64,000 bases of DNA from Nemopilema nomurai (lineage: Eukaryota > Cnidaria > Scyphozoa > Rhizostomeae > Rhizostomatidae): positions 2,561,247-2,625,246 of the forward strand of contig ML133427.1 of NCBI GenBank assembly GCA_003864495.1. Reading direction: 5' to 3'. Shown here piece after piece: positions 23,640 to 36,800 of this stretch. The notes under the pieces were generated by a model. It made no database searches and was not told the origin of the DNA. It worked only from the letters and a program-made list of their open reading frames with translations. A program made the translations under genes and the position numbers. How positions within the stretch are numbered: the first letter of the stretch is position 1; each line of letters begins with the position of its first letter.

Positions 23640-24806
23640 GGTCCTTCCTCTCGATGTGACCACACAAATCAGCAATAAACCCAGAGAAACATGACCAATG
23701 CACCTAGTCTTGGAAGCAAAGTTTAGGTTATGGTTATGATGTTGTAGTGTCATCGTGTGTGTTCGGTTTGAGACATTGTTTCGAATTTTCTTTCAAATCC
23801 GCTGTAATTGCATTTAGCCTGCTGGTTTATTCCATCTCTGCTTCATTGCTTGCGAAGCAAAGATTAGGCAGGGGTCAGAGAGAAACGCGAGGGGAGAAAC
23901 GCGAAGGCAATAGAGACAGAAATCAGAGAAAATGGTTGGTGGCAAAGTATGGTGGTTAAAAGTCTTTGTTGATCCTTGTGGACATGTATTTAAGATTGCT
24001 AGAGATGACATTAAGAGCTTTTTAACTAACGTATATGAATGTCGTTTTGATAGAAGCGTTGTGGCCTGTTTTTAAGCGCCTGTTTTATTTGTAAAACTGC
24101 AAATATTCTCTCATAAACCAGTCATCATGGGATTTCTGTCAAATTCTCAACGTAGGGTTCCTTTCGTTGTAGATTTGCCCCCCTTGTCCCTTCTATGATA
24201 GGGCAGGTGGGGCATTCCCTGATTTCTTCTCAATGTTGTCAAAGATTTTCTAAAGGATATATTATCCGTTAATAAATATAGCATTAACGTAACAACGTGA
24301 AGGCAATGAAGATAGCGGTAGAGTTCCATGCCTCACTTCAACCGATTTCAATTACAAGGCAATGACGATACTCCTAAAAAGCAGTTTCACACGACACAAA
24401 CGAATCAGAATTGCAATAAAAACAAATACAATAGCAAAAAGCTTAGAAATATATTAAGAAGCTGTATTAGCCGAAAACTTGAAAATGCAGTGGAAAGTTG
24501 TGTGCATTGAAGGGCCATGTTGAATGTTTAGAGGTTATAACTTCATGTTTTGCGTTTGGTGTTGGCCAAGAAGAGAATCGCGTTTTTGTCGCAGCATTGA
24601 AATCAAGCAAATCCTAGAGAATTGTCAAGCTTTTCCCCTTTTAATGTTTTCTTGCATACTGAAGCGGTAGACATCTCCTTCAAAAAGCTAACATGGTACA
24701 TTATCTATAATTAATTTATTGAGAATTTTTAATCAACATCATAATCATTCAATCTTCTACCAGCTCGTCCTTACACGAAGTACTGATCAAATGGTCACCC
24801 AAAGAA

Positions 24807-27800
24807 ATGGCGGAAACTCTAGAGGATATATTGGGTGGGTTTCACGTTTGATTTATCATTTTTCTTTGTCAACAGATCCGATTATGTTGCAATTTAGCGC
24901 AATATAGTTTGTTTGAAACATTTCTGACCCGATTTTTATCCAAACCTATTGAGGTTTTATGTTACATCATCACTTAGGTATATTGTTGCACTGTTTTTAA
25001 TTTTGTCGAATAGGAAGTCTTTGGGTAGGAATCTTGTGTTTTGAGCCAGGTTGAAGTTTCGTTTGTAGCTGAAATCTCGGAACTTGAAACACAAGACAGC
25101 TTTGCTTTTACGATTCAGTCACTTTTTGACTGATTTCTTTGAGATTATTTAAGGAGGGACTGATTTGAAATTTTTTTCCAAGGGCTGTTTTCAAAAGTTA
25201 GATGTTATTTATTGTCACCAAGAGACCTATTTGTCAGTTTAAGCAACCGTAGTCACTATAAAACGAGTAAATAACCGCAGAGTTCAGGCTGTGGAAAAGA
25301 ACTTAATTGGAATTTATGACGTTATATGTTGCTCTTAAATCCAATGAATAATGTATTTATAAGAAAACCAGATAACTTGAAAACAACCAGACCTGTTAAA
25401 CATTCTATGTGAAAAAAGGTCTTAAAAACTTGGTGGCAAGAAATCAAAATGTATTGATTTAGATGGATGTAGACTGTATACATTTCCTACTAGACAAAAT
25501 TCTGCAAAGTTGTTAATCCTTGTTAATGCAGTCACTCCAAGTTGATATTTAAGGTGCACATTAGCTACCCTAATAGCCTGTGTATAGATTACCCCTGGTT
25601 TGTAATATTTTTTCAGAGATAACAACAACTGAAATCCATGAACTTTGAACCATGAATTTCATCTTAAGACCATCCAAAGAGATTTGATCCCATTCTATTT
25701 GATGTTAGGTCCCATTCTTGTCTTGATTGAATAAGTCAACATTTTCATCAGCATCTTTGCTTCTTTGCTGGCCCTGATTGTTTCTATTTTATAACTATAT
25801 TTTTATGTTAGGAAAAAAGGAATTTTTGTTGCATACAACAGTAGCAAGCCTCATTTTCTAAATGCGTGGGCCAAAGTCACTCCAGCCAAAATGAGAAAAA
25901 AATGTTGGTCTTATATGCAGGCCTTATTTACATTACTTACAAAGAAAAAACTAGCACAATATGCTCCTTGCAAATGAAGCAATCCTGAGCACACAACTCA
26001 TGTAGGGTTTGGACCAACTGCATCAAAACAAATTATTTTATCTCGACAAATTTAGGCCAAATTTTGTGGAAACCTGCTTTGACAAAGCCAGAATTTCTTT
26101 GCACCAATCTCCACAGTGGTTTTAGGCCATGTATGATTGGTTAAACTATTTTCATTAAAGGCATGGATAGATTTTTGTTGTCTTATCTTCATCTTAGAGC
26201 ACCAAGAATCTTTATGAAAGGTTGAATAAGATAAGGATCATATTCTGCATTTCATTATTACATAAAAGCTCATTTGTATTTGCCATTCTATAAGCAACCT
26301 ATAGACCAAGGCATATGATGATTTCCCACAGCTTATCTGTTGCTTTGTTGAGTGATGTTCCATTTCATTACAGATCAAGCCAGCTATAAGAGTGAATGTT
26401 TTCTGAGGCAGCAACCACCTATGTTTCTGTGTTATCTAGGCAGCTAGCTAAGCATCAGATATCTGCTTAATTCTATTTAGATAGTGTTTTAAACAATTGT
26501 AAAGAGTTTAAATTTTTTGAATATGAAGTGTTGTAATATAAAGGAACATATTTTTAATATAACCAGGGACAATACCCCTGACTATAAAGAAAGTGTATTT
26601 ACTACCACATCTGTAAAGTGGAGATTGATAAGCTATATAATAAGGTGGCATGTTGTCTAAGAAGATAGAGCAAGCTCTAAAACTTATGAAACAAAAAATT
26701 TGGAATCTTTATAAACCTTTCCATGAAGCAAGAAATCTGCATATTATCACAATAATTGTTTTACTGTTGCAGAGAAAGCCACCAACCCAAAGAACTTTGG
26801 TGATAACACTGCATTCGCCAATGTCTTTTCTGAGCAAATTAATAAAGAATTTGATGGGTATGATTCTCCCCTTTATATACATTTGATATCTGCAGAGGTA
26901 TTACAGAATTATTAATAAGACCTTGTACAGAACGCCTTTTCATGTTGCTTTGCCACACGCTTCTGGTATGCAGATAAAAATTATTCTCAGTTATTACCCT
27001 GATTTTTGAACCTTTTTCAATCATTGGGAAACTAGCTGTGAATGCATGTGAGGCACAACAAAGTTAAATATACACTATCAGCCCCAGTTTCCAATTCATC
27101 CATTTTCCACTAGATTAAGGAAAACATGAGTAGATTATGTTCTACAAAGTCCACAGTATTTTGAATTGTATTCATTGGTAAATGTTTTAATCTTGCTTGG
27201 TTGTATAGAAGATGGAATTGCTATTTTACAACAAATAGACATGAACAGCAAAAATTAGCATTTCAATTTAGTTCTTACCTTTTATCAAATCATTACATCT
27301 AAAAGTTCTAGTAAATAGGAGATGATCGGATTTGTTACAGCATTTCATAGATTATTCATGTGTATATCTTGCACATGTTTTCAGGCCTGCAAGGGCAGTG
27401 AGGCTTCTTTCCCAGAAGTTAAGCCTTCACCAGGAAACAGTTTCTCTCCAAACTTTAACAGTGAGTTTTTCTAGTTATCAATTATTAATGAATACTGAAT
27501 CTGATTTCTTATAATAGGTCATTTTAGTATTTTTCTTCTTGACTTCTTCTCTTTGTGTGAACTATTTCAAATAGAAATTATTATTCATATGTATGAAGTT
27601 GGATTGAATATACACTGGTTGGTTTGACAACAAATATTACTCCTTTTTCGATTAGGTTATAGAAATATGTGTAAAAAACTGTGGGCAGCGCTTTCATCAG
27701 GAGATTGGCAAATACAGGTTTCTAAATGAACTGATAAAGCTCCTCTCTCCAAAGGTTTGTTTTTATCATCCTTGAAAGTATTTTAAGGGATTTATATATT

Positions 27801-30800
27801 AGATATTGCTAGCCAACACCTAAGGTCAGAGACCTGGCCTACACAGAACCAGCAACTACCTTTTCTTCAGTATCACCAGAATCAATCAGTTATGCTGAGA
27901 AGTATGCACCTGCCCTTTTATATCCTGAAATCTTTCCTGGTTTTCTCATGCTGTTTTCTGAAAAGGAACCAGTGATTATGAATAATTACATTTCCTTAAA
28001 GTCTCATTTTGGGGAAGGGTTCTTTGTCTAGGGGTCTTTACAAGACTCAAGTGAGTGAAGTGTGCTCAGCACTCTAATTCAAAGGGATTTAAGTAGCCAA
28101 AGAATAACCAAAATCGGCAAAGGTAAATATCATTAAGTCTGCCAAACTAGTTTGCAGGAGCATAGAAAATATTCATAGAAGATCCTGACTATTAAATCAA
28201 AAGTCAAATTGGGCAAAGTGAATGTCGAATAGACCAATAAAGATAAACAGGATGCACCAAAAATTGGACTCAAATTCTGCTGATTATCTGAAATTATCAT
28301 GGCATGAAAGATAATCTAGTTATCCTGGTGTCATTGGAAAAATTTTGAGTACTGAAAAAAAAACAATGCTAGTCCTGCTCATAAACTTTGGAATTAGAAG
28401 CATGAATGAAGAAGAGACAATGCAAAACAGGAACCAAGGAAATAAAGAATAGGTACCTAGCTCAATGAAGGAGTTTACACAACTGTGAAAGAGAGCTAAT
28501 AAGCTGGTCATTCATTTTTTGGAAAAAATGATTAGCGTCAAAATTATGACTGGAAACAATAATCTTTGTGCAAACAATCTTTGTACACCATATGGTTGCA
28601 CCAAACCAAAAGATGCCCTCGTTATCATGGAAATTTGATTTGCTGAAGGATGGAATGGAATGTGATCTGGCCTTGGAAGAATAAGGAATTTTTTTAATAA
28701 GGCCAACCAAGAAATGGTTTTCATGCTCAAAATGCGTGAGAAAGGAAGTGAGTAAGTAAGATGTGACAAAATGATTCTAAAGGCGCAATTAGAAAAGATG
28801 GAAATGAACACGGCAGCTGGGCTAGATAATATGCAAATCGAAGTGATTAAGACAATTTGAAGTTAAGTGAAGAAGTGAATAATATCAAAATGGTTAGAAA
28901 AGGCGGAACGTTTATAAGAGGATCTGGGAGATTGGTTTTTGTGGCCTAATTGCGTGTGGTTAACGCAGAACCATTAGTGACTCATGCGGATCAACTATAA
29001 ATGTTCATGGCGAGAGCAATTACTATTGCAATGGCAATATGGCCCTGACTAGCTGTGAGGAAAACAAATGGAAAAGCAGGAGACCTGAAAAATTCAACAG
29101 CAAAGAAAGGCAGTATGTTGTTGCGTGATAAGGAAGCAGTGGTGGAAAAAGTATCGGACAACAGGACCATTGGTCTCAGAGAATATTTTGGCTCCCAGAA
29201 ATAAAAAAAGCAGAAATCAAAATTTGTATAGTAAGGTACTAAAATTTCAGTTAGAAAGAATCAACAAAAGCAGAAAGAACAATATAAAAAATAAAGTTAC
29301 TCTGTCAGCAATTATTAAACAACCATACCAATGATTAAACAACCATACCAGAAATTAAGAGCCTAAACACTGCAAGTCATTTCAAGTTCATGGAGACAAC
29401 TTATGTGACAGATGAAGGATTAAAGAATCAAATTGTTTCAGTTTTGCTTCTGCATTATATAATTAGCTTTTATGTTAAAGACCTGCAGTAGGCAACAACC
29501 TTTGACCAGTTTTAATGACATTTTATAGAATAAACCCATATTTATATTGATAACATGAGATAGTTAGGAAAAACACCATGCAAGACAGGGAAGTTCTTAT
29601 CTGAATACATGATTTGATGAATAGGAAACGGAGCAAACTATGTGATATAAAACTATATAAATCTGTTCGGAACTATACTATCAATTGTCATACAGCTATT
29701 CACGGTTGAAAATATTTGTGCAAGTTGTTGTTGACTTGTTGAGTCACTTTTGAATGCTGAAAAAGGTGCAACTTTGCATTGCATATTTCTGTGCTGTGTG
29801 TTTACGGTGCAGAAAATATTTGCTTTCTGAACTGCGGTCCCAGAAAGAAAAAAATATTTTCCACCCCTGTAAGGAAGGGCGCGGGACTGAAAGTGAGCGC
29901 GGTAAAAGGGACTGGAATATATTCAAAGGAAGATAGACTTTGGTGCGTGGGCTTGAGGTGTTGCCAAAAGATGACCGGATTTCGATTTTTTCATAACAAG
30001 GTGCTTTTAGTATGTGTAATGTACCAATTACATCTCGTAGTGGCTATAATTATTATTCTTCTTGTTGAACAGTACGATGGTGACATCACGGCTCAAGCCG
30101 TAAAGGACAGGGTGGCTGAACTGCTTTTCAACTGGTGCGTGGGTTTGCCATCTGAGGTGAAGATCGCAGAGGCCTACAAGATGCTCAAGCAGCAAGGTAT
30201 TTATCTCTGCTCGCTTCTTGAGCTCGCACTCTATCTGCATTTTGAATCGAAGCTGAGAAATAGGGTCAGGATCAGAGTCGGAGCTTAACCATAATGACGT
30301 ATAAAATGAGGTTTACAGAGCTTGATCTGATCAAGTGCATTAGTTAATTTTTTAGTCAAATGTCACGGCTTAATGAATTAGTATAATCTCAGAATCTACA
30401 TCACCTTGTGCTCATGATTGTCATTTTGTTCATTTTTGCGATTCTAGCATGTATTATGTTCGAATTTCAGGAAACCCTAGTGATAATGATCATTAAAAAT
30501 GTCAACAAAAAGGTCCTGATGCGTAGCTAGTCAAGCCAGATGGCTATTTAGATGAGAATGATAGATTAGAATTATTTGCAGTCTACTTCAAATTAAACTC
30601 AATTCAACTCAAAAATCTTTTTCAGTAAACTAACATTTTAATTACAGTATACTGATTTAAAATAATAGAAATTACTAGAAACTTGAACTAGGTCAAGAAG
30701 TTAGAATAAAAATATTATTTGGTATTTTGTAAAGCTGAAGGACGCAAGAAAAAACTCATGATGAGGTATCAAGTCAATGTGCTCTGTTTGACGTACCTCA

Positions 30801-33800
30801 TAACATTATTTATAGATTTTAGTTTGGATTGAACAGAACAGTAAAATAGGCTGACCTTCTAATATCTTTTTCAAAGAATCTTCTAAGGATTCTCGATTCA
30901 ATCAGAGCTTGGATTACGTTCTCTAAGTGCCAGCTAGTTTAATTTCACTATACGCAGGAAACATTTTCCTTTTGATAAGTCTAATTTTCCTATTTCAGGT
31001 GTCATTAAGAAGGACCCTGTCAGTGAGGAGTCCGCGGTAAGATAATTTCCAATTAATATTGATAAAAGTGGCTTTGAAAAAGAAAATACTTTTTACACGT
31101 TTTTGCCGAGCATTTCCACTATTACGGATAACCAGTGAGTGAACCAAATGGAAATGTTTGAAACTCATGTCCGGCGTGGACCAGAATTTGGTATCGGAAA
31201 GTAGGACCACTACTTGTAATTCTTGTCAACTCAGTCAGTGCTGCAAATCAAAAATATTTACTGCACGAAAGTGTAAGGGTTGGAGTGAACGTCTTTTATA
31301 TGCACAAAATCAAAAACTGCTTATATTCACACTTTACTATTAGATGGGTGCTTTTAAGGTTACGGTAAATGTTTTCAACACGAAAATTGGTTTTTCTTTC
31401 CCTAAGGCCAAACTGTTCAAGGAATCTGGGTAAAATATATATCATTCGATGCACAAGATTATGTTGTATCTATCCAGATCAAAATTATCCGCAAATAATG
31501 TTAAATGTTTTTTTCCATGCGAATTTATTGCTTAAAAAGTGTACCACCTTTAAAAGCTATTTTGTACCCTTGCGTTTGAGGTAGAAAATCTGACTTATAC
31601 CAGCAGGAAGTGCAGATCCTAAGCTACCAAAGCGTATCTCAGATTTTTTAAATTCCTCCTCTTCTTGAAACTATACCCTGTCAAAAATTGGCAAACAATT
31701 TTCCACCCTCCCGCAGCTGTATTTGGGTATAAAAGTTGGACCAGAGCAAATAAAAAAATTATGAGACATCCTTTGGTTGCCCAACATCTGCCCTGGCCGT
31801 GTGCAAATTTTCGAGCCATTCGATTGGTTCCTTGGGTACAAAATAGCTTTTTCGTACCTGTAAGTAGAGGAATTTCGAGTCCGGAGAAAACGGGATTTGA
31901 CTGATCGCACTTGCGATGATACACATCGGGATCATATTACCAACAATGTAATCCGGGTCAAGTAGTTTAGGCTTTAAGATCAATGAGCGTCTTTAAATAA
32001 GCACAACAACCCATGGATGTGCCATACTCTCACACAAACCACAGGAAGCAGAACAAGGATAATCGGCTTAACAGGTCGAGGGATTTGAAAACCGCTGCTA
32101 GAAGCTTTGATAAGAAAATTATGGAACCTTCGTTTATATGGGATTTTCTCCATTTTCAAAACTTCTTCTAGCTTCAAACATGGTATCATTATATACCTTA
32201 TTAATTCGGCAATCAGAATGTGAAGTAATCAAAAAATGGATGTTTTCGTCCAGAAACGTTTACCGTAACCTTGTTGATTAACATTACCGTAAGTTGAATA
32301 ATAGGTTTGAAAGCCGTTTCCAAGCTGTCAGAAAAACTGTTTGCAATTTTGCTATTTTAAGTAAAACTCCATCAGATGCCGGGGAAAGGCTCACATTGTC
32401 TACTGCCCGCAATCTTTTTTTCGAAATGAGGCAGTGTTTCAAAATGAGGCAGTGAGGTAAAGAACGACCACTTCTACCCTTTCGACGATCTCACTTGCTT
32501 CTTCGCCATTCAATCATTATTTGGGTCATCAATGTGCTTCCTTAGTAGGGCATGAAGTTCTTTTGACAACACCACGGTAACTTAAACACAAACTAGATCC
32601 ACAGTACCATATTGTATGGTCCTCAATTGTACCAATACTTGAGTATTAATGCGAAGTTGTTGTTTAAAGGCATTAAAAACTGTGCCCTTTCGGATGACAC
32701 AAGTCTGCAGTTTTAAGTGATGGTGCTCCTTTGTCGTAAGAATTAATAAGAGGCATTCCTGGTAGCAAGATTGGTTTTCGTTTATCTTATTTCGTCGAAC
32801 TCTTTTGCAGCGGTCAATGAGTCGACCAACTAATACAGCATTAGATGATGAAGAAAAATCAAAGGTAGATATTAGCTTATCGCTTGATTAGAATATTTTT
32901 GATTCATTTTTGGGGGTTTTATCTCTTACTGACTCCAATTTTTCTGAATTAGCCTTCGGTGCTTCTGTTAGTACTTTCATGTCGTTTTTCCATGCATCGA
33001 AGAAATATGGAGAGTTTAAAAGCTATGCAAAAGCAAAGGCCATTATTATTTAGAAAAGCATCGTTGTTAACAGAGTCATTTAACGCTATTCTCTTATCTG
33101 CACGTTTACGTTATAACAAGTGGATATATGAGTCCCTTTTGAATCACAGTAATTACAATTTTGTACGAAAATTGGTGAATTTTCCAACTTGAAGTTACTT
33201 TGGATTGCAAAGGAGGAGGGGGATTGGCTACAAATGGATTTCATTTCTTACATGAAAGCTTTTCGGAAGATTTATTTGTTCAGTTGCGTAACAGTTTGTC
33301 TGGGGGTTCATTTACCCTTTCCAGGCACATGTGCTCATCCAATTTTGACATTCTGTTTCTTTTCAGCTTCTAGCCATGCTGCTGAAGAGTAAGAACCCTG
33401 AAGATTTACAAGCAGCCAACAAACTGATCAAAACCATGGTCAAGCAGGTAGGTTTTTCTGTCTGCTTTTAGTTTTTTCCGACGTTTGCACACTCTGAGGA
33501 GTGTCAGACGAAAGAATACTTTGTGAAGTTTAGTACAGCAAAGCACATGTTTTGATTCACTGCCCCTTTAACTTTCTAGATACTGCACTTTCTCTTAATT
33601 TCTACACTCAAAGGTAAAAATGACTATTTTATGATAGAGAGCCACTAGATCTTACGTTGAGCCAAAAGACCGATAATCGACATTTGGTTTCTATAATTTA
33701 TATAATTTTGCAAGTAGCACCTCACATTGCCAATAAATCTGCTCAGATAAGCTATATTTACTGATGTTTGTGAAATCGCCTTCGTAATATTTCCGCTTGA

Positions 33801-36800
33801 GCTACTTTTGATGCAGTGAGAATGCAGGTCCTATAAAGCTCTTCCATCGTCAATAATTCTCTGCTCAATCCCCGAAATAAACATGTCTATGTTTTCGCAG
33901 CATTGATCTCTAGTCACTTGCTAGTCATTTCCTGTAGAATTGCTAGCATTGAGCCACGCTGCTTTCGAACTTTGTTCTTTTCGAATGCTGACGAGCCTTT
34001 TATCTTGTCGAGGATCATGGGATACAACGGCCTAAATAGTTAGCCGCGGGTTATCGTACGACTTTTTATGGCGTATTCAGTGGGGCTTCATTGAAGAATT
34101 TTCTTAAAATTGAACTGTCTTTTACAGGAAGAAGAGCGTCTAGAGAAATTTTCAAAAAGAGTTCAAGAGCTGGAAACAGTCTCCAACAATGTGGCCTTGC
34201 TGAATGAAATGATCGACGCGTACACCCCGTCCATGACAGAGAGTGACCAGGTGGTCATGAGGGTATGTGACGTCATTGCCACCCTTTTGCCCCCCTCCAG
34301 TTGAAAGTTCTTTTGCGAGTGCAAAATTAAGATCAGTATAATTGATGAATTATAAAACGTTTGTTCCTTTTTACGTGGTTTTGACCCGATGCAACATTTT
34401 GCCAGCGAGAATATTCAATAACGAATTGACATGTGTGAGAGAATCTTTGGCGCATGGTAATAACATCAACTTGACAAATTTCAGTTTCAACATCAACCAT
34501 GAATTATTAAGGTAGTCTGAAGCGGTAGGATTAAAAGGTGCAGGCTAGTAACAAGAGATTTGAGGAATCGAATGTGAAAACTCTCATTTTGGAAATGTTT
34601 TGCTAAATGTTTTGGAGATTAGAGATTTCTCGAATCAGTTTACTGTTACATGCCAATGCAACGCTGCTGGACCATCGATAACGCAGCCCCCGTAAGCGGG
34701 TCAGGAAAGTGAAATGTGGGCAGAAACTACCGAAATGTCGAATTGTTTCACCATTTTGTTACATCGTTAGAAACAAACTCCAATTTCATGCAAATTAAAA
34801 TCAGCCTATTGTAGCCCTAGTAATTATTTTTCTCAATCGACCTGACAAAACATAACATTCAAGACATAACCCTTCCCTCCACGACCTGGCCCCCTCATAC
34901 TTCCAGTTAGAAGTGGGATGTACCCCTACCAAGTTTCTGTACAGAGTTGATTTGAATTGAAGCAGAGTCTGTTTCACAGTGCATTTATTATATTTTATCA
35001 AAAGAGTGAATGATTGGTACCACAAAACTATGAAATTGCCTGAAGCAGCGAAATTGCCTGCATTTTAACAGCAATTTTTTCGTCTGTTATTTCTCTGAGC
35101 AAGCCAACATCTGTTTGCAACATACGTTCCCGCTGTTTTGCACGACCTCAAAATAACTTGTATAATCTTCCTGGCACCCTGGTCGCACTGTTGAATTAGA
35201 TATCTCGTCGAGATTTAAAAATCAGAGAAACGGTTCTAGGTAATGCTTGCGTTTATCTAGTGTAGGCTGCTGACGATCGGAGTATTTTTCTCCCTTTATT
35301 TAGGACCTCTACGAAGCCTGTCTAAGCATGAGAACGCACCTGTTTCGAATAGCGAGTCAATGTGTGGAGGACAAGGATGACACTCTCTGTAAGTTTCGCT
35401 GCCTTTCGTTGGCTTTACTGCATCTTTTAGCGTCCTCTCTAGGCTTCTTCTTGTTCTTATGATTTTATTTGCCTTTTATTCACCCACCACTCTTCTTTTT
35501 GCATCCAACACTCAGCTACAGTACTCATAGCTGAGATTTAATGAAGTTTTTTTATGATTTTCAAGAAGAATCTGGTATTTTTAATTTCATCTCATTGATG
35601 TTATTTCAGATTTTTTAAGGATATTAGTCAAGTTTTATTTGTTTTGCGTACTTGTCACTATTGCAGTTATTACTATGAATAAACTGATTAGGGCTCTTCT
35701 AAAAAGTGAGGTGTAAAGTGATGGTGATTGGTCAATTAGAACCAATCACACGCTCTTCTCATCACCCTCTATTGGTTTCGATCCGCAACTGGTTACTTAT
35801 TGTCGGACGAAGACGTACTTTTCATATGCAAGAACTGTTTCCGCTATTTCTTGCTGTTGTGAAATACAATAATTGTTAACAATTCAAAAGATGATTGTTC
35901 AAGGCCTATGTTACAATGATAGTTGTCTCATCAAGTCCTATGTTACGAAATGAGCTACCTGCAAAGAATTTCATATTTTTAAAATTATTGCATCAAGTAG
36001 TTTTCAACACTGTTTATCTTATGATTCCTATGGGTAAATTATGTCTTGCAGCTGAAATCTTAGCACTGAGCGACGACTTGACAAAGGCGATTGACAAATA
36101 CAAAAGCGTGGTCATCCAAGGCGAACCGAATACTGCAGATGCGCAGGCGGAAGCTGTGCAGCCGAAGCATGGTATGTTTCTGCTGTCCAGTTCAGTTCAG
36201 TTTTATTTTAAAATTCTACTGGATACATACACTTGTTGCAAATTAGAAATAATCCAAGCTTAAAAGTATGAACAATGTAAAAGGAAGTTAATTAATATAA
36301 ACGTAACATAACAATTACAGAGTAGAGGAGAAACAAGCTAGCATTGTACACAGGGAATTATTTAAAGGAGGAAACATTCTCAGAAGTTTATAAACTTAGA
36401 GGCGTTCTGCTTAATTTTTTTAGTTCTAAAGGTAAAAAAGATCATTTATAAGTTGTTGCGGGGTTACAGAAGAAATCCCCAAAATATTAACCAGTTTTTT
36501 CAAAACAGCCTGTTTGGGGTTTTATTTCAAGGCTATTTATCAGGAAAAGAGGCTATAAGGCTTCTTATAAAACGGATAAGAAACACATTTGCTGTCATTT
36601 TGAAGAACAGGAGTGAAACTGAGTTTACTATAAATACACTGTTGCACATCATAAACTGTGATTTAAGATTAACAAAAATGCAAGTTCGCTAAATTTGTAT
36701 GCTTCTGCATGAATTTGTGTTGGAAAATGCCCTCATTTAAAATTAATCCGCAATAAAGGATGTTATATTTGGGATCCTTCAATAAGAAACCTTTAAATCA

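Larger units (their letters stand above)
21722..24806. other. Intergenic region between the Sfmbt-like gene and GGA
   Basis: About 3.1 kb runs from the Sfmbt stop codon to the GGA start codon. It must contain the Sfmbt 3' UTR and the GGA promoter. I see no coding sequence. Recognisable items are the 20-bp tandem repeat at 22391-22470 and a short hairpin at 23602-23639. AATAAA-like hexamers occur (for example near 23669 and 24269), but none is close enough to the stop codon to assign with confidence. Confidence 0.6.

Noticed and set aside
30760..30804. Hairpin ATGAGGTA...TACCTCAT as a microRNA precursor
   Set aside because: The stem is only about 13 pairs with a bulge, which is too short for a typical precursor.
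31619..31924. 101-codon minus-strand frame inside the 917-bp inverted-repeat element
   Set aside because: I considered it as a transposase remnant, but no catalytic motif or zinc finger is visible, and several other frames overlap it.
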